This document shows, one piece after another, positions 8,337 through 15,470 of a DNA stretch of 23,784 bases (positions are counted from its first letter, which is position 1; the number at the start of each line of letters is the position of its first letter). The position numbers and the translations under genes are program-made. The notes under the pieces are model-generated. The model ran no database searches, was not told where the DNA came from, and saw nothing but the letters and a program-made list of their open reading frames with translations. Source of the DNA: SIG673 sp045638685 (GTDB lineage Bacteria > Bacillota > Clostridia > Oscillospirales > CAG-272); assembly GCA_045638685.1 (NCBI GenBank), contig JAZUBT010000001.1:1-23784 (forward strand). The letters run 5' to 3'.

Positions 8337-8549
8337 ATGAGTACATTTAAAAAGTTAGTAGTTTTTTAACTGTTTTTCGTAATGATTTTTACAGCTGTCT
8401 TTACCTTTTCCTCTTGCGGAAACGGCAAGGACAAGTCAAAAATTATCATTATTTCGGAGGAAATCTTTAAATCAGAGATTAAAACGAAGGGTTTGGATAC
8501 GGTAAATACGATAAACTTTACCGTATCCTACAATTATACCGGAGAATAA
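8337..8549 (+). pseudogene. gutted relic of an LRR lipoprotein gene
   Basis: ATG 8337 begins a lipoprotein signal peptide like those of its neighbours, but codon 11 is TAA (8367-8369). Reading on in the same frame gives the rest of the signal peptide with lipobox FSSC. It continues with CGNGKDKSKIIIISEEIFKS, matching the start of the mature paralogues. It then jumps within about a dozen codons to INFTVSYNYTGE and a stop at 8547. That is the extreme C-terminus of lipoprotein 3 (TINFNYTG). The piece therefore looks like a full-length paralogue that lost nearly all its interior by an in-frame deletion and also acquired a nonsense codon. No in-frame downstream start has a ribosome binding site and a charged signal-peptide head. 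Confidence 0.82.
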
Positions 8550-8575
8550 AACACATTTTTAAACAGGGTAGTTTT

Positions 8576-11500
8576 ATGAGTAAAATAAAAAAGACAGTCG
8601 CATATTTATTACTTTTCTTTATTATCCTTTCTGTCGCCTCACTTTCCGCCTGCAAAGGCAGTCCGGAAGACAGCGAAGGCGGAGGAGCTTCAGAGGATAG
8701 CGAGATATTTGAGGATAAATCGGATATTTTTATAGTTTCCGAGGAGACCTTTAACACGCAGATAAAAAGCAAAAGTAAAACCAACTTTAAATTTTCGCCG
8801 GAGAAGATATACGAAAAAAGGGAAAAACACATTCTTGGCGAAAAGAAGTATTACGCGCTGTTTTACGTTAAGGACGCCGTGATTAAAGAGGCGGATATAA
8901 TGATATCCATTCAATATGAAGGCACACTTGACGACGAAATTTACGTTGGTACTTCAAAGGGAAAGGTTACCGGAGAAAGACGCGGGCTTACCTCCTGCAC
9001 GGTAACGAGAGAAGGCAAGACGGTAAAGGCGAACCTGTTTTTAGCGGTTGGCTTTACCGTTGATAAAATCTCGGACGCTTCAAATTCGAGCCAGCTTCCC
9101 ATCTACTTTTGGGGATACTCCAAATACGATTACTCGGAGGACGCGAGAAACAACGTTGACACAAGAATTGAAAAGAAAATAAACGTATTTCATGAAAAGC
9201 AGATTAGTGCCGCTTCCTCGATAAAATATCTTACCGAAAACGATTTTAAAAGCGGCAGCTACGGGGATAAGCTCGCCGATACGGCGGAAAACGTAGCAAT
9301 AGGTGATAAAATATACGCCGTTATCGACTATAAGCTTTCGGGAGGACGGCTTATAGAGGAAATGGACATTCTTACAATGTCTTTGACCGCCAAGGGCAGC
9401 GACGGAGCGAAATTTACGCTTTCGGTAGAGGAGTTTCCTACGGCTGATTACAGTCAAACGGGCGCAAGCGTTACGGCAAGCTTTAAAATTTACGGTGCGG
9501 TATCGGAGGAAAAGCTTTTCAGGTTTATCGTATCTATTTTGCCGGAAAGCGCGGGAAATATATCGATAAATACCGAGATTTACGGAGAAAAAATATCGGT
9601 TACAGAGGGCGAAAGTGCTTCGGAAAAGCTTGAAATAACCGGGGATACCGTATCGGAAAGTAAGCTTGAATATACGCTTTCTGCCGATGGAAAATACTAT
9701 ATTGTAACGGGACTCGGCGGAGAAAACAGGGAGGAAATTAAAATTCCGTTAACGTATAACGCTCTTCCCGTCAAGGAGATAGCCGACAACGTTTTTTCAA
9801 ACGTTTCATACATTAAAAAGGTTGAACTCACGGACGTTATTAAAAAAATAGGCGCTAACGCGTTCAGGGGCTGCGTAGGACTTGAAAGCATTATAATTCC
9901 GAGCTACGTTACAGTTATCGGAGATAACGCCTTTGCGGACTGTCCCGATACGGGAATATACTGTAAAGCAGAAAGACGCCCTGATACCTGGAGTGAAACG
10001 TGGGCCCCCGCCGACGCTTACGTTTTGTGGGGATACAGCTGGATGATGTTTAAATCGAACGACAGCGGTTATTCATTTACACAAAACGGCATGGGAGAAA
10101 ACGTTGCCATACCGAGAGAATATAACGGAAAGCCTGTTACGGAAATATCCAGCGTAGGTTATCCCCAAAAAACCTTAAAAAAGGTTATAATTCCTGACAC
10201 GGTAAAGCTGATAGGGCAAAAGGCTTTTGAAGGCTGCACCGCGCTTAAAGAGATTGTAATACCGGACAGCGTTGAGGGAATAGGACAAAGCGCATTTTAC
10301 GGTTGCACAGCTCTCAGAACGGTTATCCTTGGTGAAAACAGTAGCCTTAGGTACATTTCCAAATGGGCGTTTTATGAATGCACAGCTCTAACAAGCTTTA
10401 CCGTTACGAAAAACGTAACCAGCATAAGCGAAAACGCGTTTCTTTCATGCGAAAAGCTTGTTGAGGTTATAAATAAATCGTCGCTTACCTTTACTTTAGG
10501 CGCGGATACGAACGGCTGTATAACCAAGTACGCTTTAAAGGTACATTCGGGAAGCAGCGAGATAGCTAATAAAAACGGATATCAGTTCTATACTCATAAC
10601 GGAAAAAATTATCTTCTCGGCTACGTTGGAGATCAGACGGCTCTTTCCTTACCTGTTAGCTATAACGGCACCTCTTACGAGATTTATAAATACGCTTTTT
10701 ATGAAAACCCCGAAATTATCGGCATAGACATACCAAACGGAGTAACTCGAATAGGTAAATATGCGTTTTATATATGTCCCTCTCTTACAGACGTTACCGT
10801 TTCCTCGGACGTTGAAGCGATTGAGGAATATGCTTTTTATAGCTGTAAGGTGCTTAAAACCCTTGATTTACCTGAAAGCGGTAAGCTGAAAAATATAGGC
10901 GGATACGCGTTTTACGGCTGTGTAAAGCTTGCAGACATTGCTTTGCCGGACAGTATAACGCATATAGAATCAGCAGCGTTTACAGACACCTCTCATTATA
11001 ATAATACTTCAAATTGGGTAAACGGATTTCTTTATATCGGAAAGCATCTTATTAAAGCGGAAGCAAGTAAAGTTATTCATTTTATAGATATCAAAGAGGG
11101 AACGTTAAGTGTTGCCGCCGGCGCGATGTCGGGCTGCAACCTCGTAGTAAGAGTTAAGGTTCCGGAGAGTGTAAAGCATATAGGCTCCTCGGCGTTTTCA
11201 AACTGTAATAAGCTTGTTGAGGTGATAAATAAATCGACTCTCGATATAACGAAAGACAGCTACGGTCTTAAAGCGTTTGTTGTTCACCCCGAATCAAGCA
11301 AGATTGCATTTATAAACGATTATATGTTCTTTACCTCGGACGGCGTAAGCTATCTAATCGGATATACCGGAGCGGACACCGAGCTTACCTTGCCGGAAGA
11401 CTTTAACGGAGAAGGCTATGAGATTTATAAATACGCGTTTTATGAACGTGCAGACCTTACGAAGGTAATTATACCGAATAACGTAACGGTTATCGGAGAA

Positions 11501-12025
11501 AAAGCCTTTTACAACTGTGAGGGAATTATCGAAATTACTATTCCCGACAGTGTAACCGCGATAGGGGACAGGGCGTTTTACAGCTGTGACAATCTTAAAA
11601 AGGTAACGGTCGGAATTGGAGTAAAATCTATTGAAAACGCAGCGTTCATGGGTTGCAGTACTCTTCAAGGAGTATATATCAGCGACATTTCAAAATGGTG
11701 TGAAATAGAATTTGGAAACTGCTATTCAAATCCGATATTTTTCGCGAAAAATCTGTACCTTAACGGTGTTCTCGTAACCGAGCTTAAAATTCCGAGCGGT
11801 GTAACTCATATCAGCAGCAACGCATTTTATAACTGCACTTCTATTCAATACGTATATATACCTACGAGCGTAACGAATATAGGTGAATACGCATTTTACG
11901 GCCACACCGATACCCTAAACTTTGTCTATCAAGGCACAGAGACGCAGTGGAACGGAATAACAAAGGAAAGCTACTGGTTTAACGGCAGAATAAGGGTTAC
12001 GTATAATCATACCGACAGCTGGTGA
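8576..12025 (+). CDS. secreted LRR lipoprotein 4 (longest paralogue)
   Basis: 1149 residues. The signal peptide ends at LSAC (Cys26), followed by a Ser/Glu/Gly-rich linker. The two N-terminal domains span about residues 50-345 and keep SSIKYLTENDF, VEEFPTADYSQTG and FRFIVSILPES. A first LRR block ends in the WSETWAPADAYVLWG segment. About 17 further LRR_5 units follow, many with AFY at the consensus position. Between the plain LRRs sit two copies of a larger module (see repeat entries) with VEVINKS, an FYTHNG or FFTSDG hairpin and a YEIYKYAFYE unit. The C-terminus carries the cap VYQGTETQWNGITKESYW. The start ATG follows a weak AGGGT. The protein is expected to be lipid-anchored outside the cell. 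It ends 33 bases before a strong bidirectional terminator that closes the array. Confidence 0.87.
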   Translation: MSKIKKTVAYLLLFFIILSVASLSACKGSPEDSEGGGASEDSEIFEDKSDIFIVSEETFNTQIKSKSKTNFKFSPEKIYEKREKHILGEKKYYALFYVKDAVIKEADIMISIQYEGTLDDEIYVGTSKGKVTGERRGLTSCTVTREGKTVKANLFLAVGFTVDKISDASNSSQLPIYFWGYSKYDYSEDARNNVDTRIEKKINVFHEKQISAASSIKYLTENDFKSGSYGDKLADTAENVAIGDKIYAVIDYKLSGGRLIEEMDILTMSLTAKGSDGAKFTLSVEEFPTADYSQTGASVTASFKIYGAVSEEKLFRFIVSILPESAGNISINTEIYGEKISVTEGESASEKLEITGDTVSESKLEYTLSADGKYYIVTGLGGENREEIKIPLTYNALPVKEIADNVFSNVSYIKKVELTDVIKKIGANAFRGCVGLESIIIPSYVTVIGDNAFADCPDTGIYCKAERRPDTWSETWAPADAYVLWGYSWMMFKSNDSGYSFTQNGMGENVAIPREYNGKPVTEISSVGYPQKTLKKVIIPDTVKLIGQKAFEGCTALKEIVIPDSVEGIGQSAFYGCTALRTVILGENSSLRYISKWAFYECTALTSFTVTKNVTSISENAFLSCEKLVEVINKSSLTFTLGADTNGCITKYALKVHSGSSEIANKNGYQFYTHNGKNYLLGYVGDQTALSLPVSYNGTSYEIYKYAFYENPEIIGIDIPNGVTRIGKYAFYICPSLTDVTVSSDVEAIEEYAFYSCKVLKTLDLPESGKLKNIGGYAFYGCVKLADIALPDSITHIESAAFTDTSHYNNTSNWVNGFLYIGKHLIKAEASKVIHFIDIKEGTLSVAAGAMSGCNLVVRVKVPESVKHIGSSAFSNCNKLVEVINKSTLDITKDSYGLKAFVVHPESSKIAFINDYMFFTSDGVSYLIGYTGADTELTLPEDFNGEGYEIYKYAFYERADLTKVIIPNNVTVIGEKAFYNCEGIIEITIPDSVTAIGDRAFYSCDNLKKVTVGIGVKSIENAAFMGCSTLQGVYISDISKWCEIEFGNCYSNPIFFAKNLYLNGVLVTELKIPSGVTHISSNAFYNCTSIQYVYIPTSVTNIGEYAFYGHTDTLNFVYQGTETQWNGITKESYWFNGRIRVTYNHTDSW
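10454..10795 (+). repeat. intragenic LRR module, copy 1
   Basis: Within lipoprotein 4, this stretch encodes KLVEVINKS, a Gly/Asn-rich insert, then an LLGYVGD.TALSLP.SYNG segment and EIYKYAFYE. It finishes with a canonical LRR. It recurs 756 bases (252 codons) downstream at its left end and 741 bases downstream at the YKYAFYE element, so the two copies differ by a 5-codon indel. Confidence 0.7.
11210..11530 (+). repeat. intragenic LRR module, copy 2
   Basis: Second copy of the module in lipoprotein 4: KLVEVINKS, a shorter insert, FFTSDGVSYLIGYTGADTEL, then EGYEIYKYAFYE and canonical LRRs. It is diverged from copy 1 at many codons, so the duplication is not recent. Confidence 0.7.
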
Positions 12026-12057
12026 GCGGAAATCGGGCTGAATAACGTAGTAAACAG

Positions 12058-12116
12058 AAAAAGGACGGGTTAGAGAAGCGATAACGTTAAGTTTGCTTCA
12101 AAAACTGTCCTTTTTT
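12058..12116. terminator. bidirectional terminator between the LRR array and murA
   Basis: AAAAAGGAC (12058-12066) pairs perfectly with GTCCTTTTT (12107-12115), and an inner GAAGC/GCTTC pair (12075-12079 with 12095-12099) extends it. A T-run follows on both strands, so it can end both the lipoprotein transcript and the convergent murA transcript. Confidence 0.85.
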
Positions 12117-12128
12117 CGTTTAATAAAT

Positions 12129-13388
12129 TTAAAGGCTCTCGCTAAACCTAATCTCCGCGCCGAGAGAGGTTAGCTTTTTAACCGTGTCGGAGTAACCGCG
12201 GCTGATAAAATGCGTGTTTTCAATGATAGTCGTACCTTTTGCCGAGAGCGCGGCTAAAATAAGCGCCGCGCCGCCGCGTAGGTCGGTGGCTTTTACCGTT
12301 CCCCCTACAAGACGGGTTCCGCCAATAACGGTAAGCACGCTTCCGTCAATGTCGCATTTCATACCGAGCCTTTTCAGTGGCTCTGTGTACTGAAAACGCG
12401 ACCTAAACACCGCCTCGTTAATCCTGCTTATCCCTCTCGCCTTGCTCATTAATACCGCGAGCTGTGGATGAAGGTCGGTAGGGAAGCCGGGGTAAGGCGC
12501 GGTGCTAACGCTTGTCGGGGCTAAATTCTCGGCGCATACGCTTACAGTGTCTCCGCAGACCCGAACCTCGGCGTTCATTTCTTTAAGAACGTCTAAAACG
12601 GACGAAAGATGTTCGACAGGTGCGCCCTCGCATCTTACCTCGCCGCCGCTTATAAGCGCGGCAAAAAGATAGGTTCCAGCCTCTATCATATCGGTGGAAA
12701 CGGAAAATTCAGCTCCGTGAAGGGCGGGTTGTCCTATTACCGTTATTTCATCTGTACCTGCGCCGCGTATCTCTGCTCCTGCCGCATTAAGAAAAGCGCA
12801 TACGTCAGATACGTGCGGCTCTCTTGCCGCGTTTTTTATTACAGTTTTTCCGCTTGCGCGCGCAGCGGCGATTATAGTATTAACCGTACCGCCAACGGTT
12901 TTTTCGGGAAATTCCACGACGGAACCGTAAAGACCGTTTTTCGCTTCGATAGTAAGGTATTCGCCGTTATCCTTGCAAACGGCGCCGAGCGCTTCCATAG
13001 CGCTTATGTGGTAATTAAGGGGACGCGATCCGAAATTACAGCCGCCGACCGAAAGCGTCTCACAGCTTCCAAACCTACCAAGAAGCGCGCCGATAAGATA
13101 GCTTGACGCACGCATACGGCTGAGCAGCTCACTCGGGAGCGGCCTTGGAGACGCGTTTTCGGTATTTATAATCAGCGTGTTTTCGGCGTAATATATTACC
13201 TCACAGCCGAGGAGCTTAAGTATTGAAATGCAGTCAAAAACGTCGGAAATATCGGGAAGACCGGATATTTTAACCGTTTTTTCCGTAATAAGAGATGAGA
13301 TAAGAACCGCGACGGCTGAGTTTTTAGAGCCTTGAACCCGTACGCTTCCTGAAAGCTTCTTTCCGCCGTCGATAAAATAAAACCCCAC
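12129..13388 (-). CDS. murA: UDP-N-acetylglucosamine 1-carboxyvinyltransferase
   Basis: MurA transfers enolpyruvate from PEP to UDP-GlcNAc, the first committed cytosolic step of peptidoglycan synthesis. Active-site landmarks are visible: GSKNSA (the Lys22-Asn23 pair), RMRASSY, the catalytic-loop cysteine in GGCNFGSRP (fosfomycin target, Cys115 in E. coli), FPTDLHPQ with the catalytic Asp, SRFQYTEPL, and the late DLRGGAALILAAL. I place the start at GTG 13388, behind AGGAG on the minus strand with a 10-base spacer. This start puts the Lys at position 22 exactly as in E. coli MurA and gives 419 residues. An in-frame ATG at 13412 would add eight residues but lacks a good ribosome binding site. 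The start region lies inside a large hairpin. The symporter gene ends about 115 bases upstream, so read-through from it is possible. Confidence 0.93.
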   Translation of the reverse strand: MGFYFIDGGKKLSGSVRVQGSKNSAVAVLISSLITEKTVKISGLPDISDVFDCISILKLLGCEVIYYAENTLIINTENASPRPLPSELLSRMRASSYLIGALLGRFGSCETLSVGGCNFGSRPLNYHISAMEALGAVCKDNGEYLTIEAKNGLYGSVVEFPEKTVGGTVNTIIAAARASGKTVIKNAAREPHVSDVCAFLNAAGAEIRGAGTDEITVIGQPALHGAEFSVSTDMIEAGTYLFAALISGGEVRCEGAPVEHLSSVLDVLKEMNAEVRVCGDTVSVCAENLAPTSVSTAPYPGFPTDLHPQLAVLMSKARGISRINEAVFRSRFQYTEPLKRLGMKCDIDGSVLTVIGGTRLVGGTVKATDLRGGAALILAALSAKGTTIIENTHFISRGYSDTVKKLTSLGAEIRFSESL

Positions 13389-13466
13389 TGTTTTTACACT
13401 CCTTTCCTTCATTAACTGCTAATATCTTATGCAAAGAAGGAAATTTGGTTAAAACAGTGGGGTTTT
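13379..13466 (-). promoter_or_regulatory. long hairpin enclosing the murA start (attenuator candidate)
   Basis: AAAACCCCACTGTTTT (13379-13394) and AAAACAGTGGGGTTTT (13451-13466) form a perfect 16-bp inverted repeat. Nested inside, TTTCCTTC (13403-13410) and GAAGGAAA (13436-13443) form a perfect 8-bp second stem. In the minus-strand transcript the 3' arm contains the proposed GTG start and is followed by TTTTATTTT. The AGGAG site sits in the internal loop beside the inner stem. The hairpin could therefore act as an intrinsic terminator for read-through from the symporter gene, hide the murA start, or both. Confidence 0.65.
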
Positions 13467-13503
13467 TAGTATTTAATTTTTATTTTAAGCTCTGAAATGC
13501 GAT

Positions 13504-14925
13504 TTACGCTTCTTCGGAGGAGCTTTCTTCAGAGGTGATTTCGGAGCCTTCTGCTTCGACCTTGGCAGCCTTTATCTTACGTGCGGAAAGAACTACTATT
13601 GAAGCCAGCGGAACGAGAGCGAGAACGTTGGGGATAACCATAAGATTATTAAACATATCGGTAAGCTCCCAGACAAGGTCGTTCGGGAAAAGCGAGCCGA
13701 GGAATATAAAGCCTATTGCAATTACAGTATAAACCAAAGAAGCTTTTTTGCCGAAAAGATACGTGAAATTGACCTTTCCAAAGAAGTTCCAGCTTATAAT
13801 GGTTGAAAATGCGAAGAAGAAGAGACAGATTGCAACCAGAATATTTCCTGCAGTCGTTCCAAAGAGCGTAGAGAACGCAAGCTGAAGCATATTTGTTTTG
13901 CTTACTCCGTCGAGGTTTCCACCGAGTCTGCCGTAGAAGGTAGAGATAACAACGAGAGCGGTCATGGTGAGAACAACGAAGGTGTCGATAAATACGCCTA
14001 TCATGGCAACGATGCCCTGCTCGTGAGGCTCTTTAACGTTAGCCATCGCGTGAGCGTGAGGTGTTGAACCCATACCGGCTTCGTTAGAGAAGAGACCGCG
14101 CTTTGCGCCCTGGCTGATTGCGGTTTTAAGCGCCCAGCCTATCGAACCGCCGATTACTGCGTTCGGTACAAATGCGTACTTGAAGATAAGACCGAAGGTT
14201 ACGGGAATATACTTGATATTAAATCCAAGCATGATAAATCCAAGAACGAGATAAAGTCCCGCCATTACAGGAACTATCTTTTCTGTTACCGATGCAATTC
14301 TCTGTATTCCGCCGATAAATATAAACGCTGAGATAACGACGAGAATGAGACCGATTATCCAGCCGGAGATGTTAAGCGCGGTGCCCATAGTTTCTGCGAT
14401 TGAGTTAGACTGAACCATAGCGCCCATAAATCCGAGAGCGCAGGTGGTTGATACTGCGAAAAATCCCGCGAGGAACTTTCCGAGCTTTCCTTTATATGCT
14501 TTCTTAATGTAATAAACAGGGCCGCCCTGAACCGAGCCGTCCTCGCTCACAACACGGGTTTTCTGTGCGAGAATTGCCTCGGCGTAAATAGTAGCCATAC
14601 CGAAGAAAGCTATAATCCACATCCAGAATATAGCACCGGGACCTCCGATAAGTATTGCTCCGCAGGCTCCGACTATGTTACCGGTACCTACCTGAGCTGA
14701 AATTGCTGTTGCAAGCGCCTGGAAGGAGGAAAGACCGCCCTTTTCCTTGCCGCCATTCATTGAAAAGTTTCCGAATACCTTTTTCATTCCCTCTCCGAAG
14801 CAGCGAACCTGAACGAATTTCGTTCTTATTGTAAAGAAGAGTCCGCATCCGATAAGAAGAAAGAGAAGTATGTAATCGGATAAATACGCGTTAATCGTTT
14901 GTACGATTTTTAAAATTGTTTCCAT
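13504..14925 (-). CDS. alanine/glycine:cation symporter family protein (AgcS type)
   Basis: A 473-residue integral membrane protein of the AgcS (amino acid:Na+ symporter) family, taking up glycine and/or alanine with sodium. Recognisable stretches are GLSSFQALATAISAQVGTGN with IVGACGAILIGGPGAIFWMW (residues about 60-100), the QGGPVYYI signature near residue 130, GGIQRIASVTEKIVP near 200, and SNEAGMGSTPHAHAMA near 280. The segment WNFFGKVNFTYLFG near the C-terminal part also fits. About ten hydrophobic helices are present and the tail is Ser/Glu-rich. ATG 14925 follows AAAGGAG. The gene is preceded by a complete glycine riboswitch, which independently supports glycine (or alanine) as the substrate. 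Confidence 0.93.
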   Translation of the reverse strand: METILKIVQTINAYLSDYILLFLLIGCGLFFTIRTKFVQVRCFGEGMKKVFGNFSMNGGKEKGGLSSFQALATAISAQVGTGNIVGACGAILIGGPGAIFWMWIIAFFGMATIYAEAILAQKTRVVSEDGSVQGGPVYYIKKAYKGKLGKFLAGFFAVSTTCALGFMGAMVQSNSIAETMGTALNISGWIIGLILVVISAFIFIGGIQRIASVTEKIVPVMAGLYLVLGFIMLGFNIKYIPVTFGLIFKYAFVPNAVIGGSIGWALKTAISQGAKRGLFSNEAGMGSTPHAHAMANVKEPHEQGIVAMIGVFIDTFVVLTMTALVVISTFYGRLGGNLDGVSKTNMLQLAFSTLFGTTAGNILVAICLFFFAFSTIISWNFFGKVNFTYLFGKKASLVYTVIAIGFIFLGSLFPNDLVWELTDMFNNLMVIPNVLALVPLASIVVLSARKIKAAKVEAEGSEITSEESSSEEA

Positions 14926-14958
14926 TGTTTGCTCCTTTATATAAAATTATTTTTAAAC

Positions 14959-14987
14959 AAAAAAATTCAAGCCCGAGAAGGCTTGAA
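14959..14987 (-). terminator. riboswitch expression-platform terminator
   Basis: On the minus strand TTCAAGCC and GGCTTGAA (14987-14980 and 14973-14966) form an 8-bp hairpin with a six-base loop, followed by seven T. It lies between the glycine aptamer and the symporter start. Its 3' arm (GCTTGA) could alternatively pair with TCAAGC in the aptamer core (15050-15045). That would couple terminator formation to an intact, ligand-bound aptamer. Confidence 0.85.
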
Positions 14988-15032
14988 CAAGGAAACGTCA
15001 AATTCAAAAATAAAAAGGGTGAATTTGATGCG

Positions 15033-15101
15033 CCTTGTCCTTTTGCTTGAGAGTTTTTAGCCCCTTCAGCATCCTTAACGGAATTCTCCAAAGCTCTGTC
15101 C
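15033..15101 (-). promoter_or_regulatory. glycine riboswitch aptamer
   Basis: The minus strand carries the conserved glycine aptamer elements in order: TTTGGAGA, a P2 stem ATTCC/GGAT, then TGAAGGGGCTAAAA, ACTCTCAAGC and AAAAGGACA. A P1 stem GCTTT/AAGGC closes it. Only one full aptamer is present. A terminator follows. Because the terminator 3' arm competes with the aptamer core, glycine binding is predicted to favour termination (an OFF switch, sensible for an uptake gene). That direction is inference. Confidence 0.9.
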
Positions 15102-15129
15102 ACCGACGGTTGCTTTCGCTTCCTTCGGT
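15102..15129 (-). other. hairpin 5' of the glycine aptamer (possible ghost aptamer)
   Basis: On the minus strand ACCGA and TCGGT close a hairpin with inner GG/CC and GC/GC pairs and a GAAA tetraloop. It directly abuts the aptamer. Singlet glycine riboswitches often carry a vestigial stem in place of the missing partner aptamer, and its position here fits a 5' ghost aptamer. Assignment is by position and shape only. Confidence 0.5.
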
Positions 15130-15154
15130 TTCGTACAGAAAATCATCGTTTCCC

Positions 15155-15183
15155 ATTATAACACATTTGTTTATGCTTGTCAA
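15155..15183 (-). promoter_or_regulatory. promoter of the glycine riboswitch-symporter unit
   Basis: A perfect TTGACA (15183-15178) and a perfect TATAAT (15160-15155) on the minus strand have a 17-base spacer. Transcription should begin near 15148, just ahead of the riboswitch leader. Confidence 0.85.
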
Positions 15184-15391
15184 TACGTAAATTTGATAAT
15201 TTTCGATTTTTTTCAGTCGTTAAAATATCCTTGCCAAATGTTTTCATATTCATTATTAGAAAATCTTTTGAATGTCGATACAAAGCGCGACACAGACGAA
15301 TGTTGCTTTTGTAGGGTGCGGCGTCCTTGACGCCTCGTTTTTAAATATAAACAACATAAATTCGGTTTTTTATTTTTATTTCAGCTCACAC
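15184..15391. other. intergenic stretch with one GC-rich hairpin
   Basis: AT-rich DNA between two divergent promoters, with no credible gene. It contains one GC-rich island with a perfect 6-bp hairpin, GGCGTC-CTT-GACGCC (15320-15334), inside GTAGGGTGCGGCGTCC. That composition differs from the surroundings and could be a remnant of a dispersed palindromic repeat; no second copy occurs in this window. Confidence 0.4.
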
Positions 15392-15420
15392 TTGAAAATA
15401 TTTATGCGGTATGCTATAAT
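15392..15420 (+). promoter_or_regulatory. promoter of the phosphatase-hydrolase pair
   Basis: TTGAAA (15392-15397) and TATAAT (15415-15420) have a 17-base spacer, plus an extended TG one base before the -10. The start is expected near 15427, 44 bases before the phosphatase ATG. Confidence 0.75.
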
Positions 15421-15470
15421 GGATTTACATAGAAATTTTATTGCTTAAAGCGTTTTTAAAAGGTGTAAAA

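Noticed and set aside
8382..8549. Small functional lipopeptide starting at an internal ATG of the relic
   Set aside because: It would lack the positively charged signal-peptide head and a ribosome binding site; a relic with a nonsense codon explains it better.
2681..12025. Array read as a phage-defence or toxin system
   Set aside because: All members are lipid-anchored surface proteins with no nuclease, ATPase or toxin motif; nearby HD and MurA genes are separated by promoters or terminators and have housekeeping signatures.
12609..13106. Open reading frame of 165 codons on the plus strand
   Set aside because: It is antisense to murA, has no ribosome binding site and no recognisable protein features; it arises from the codon bias of murA.
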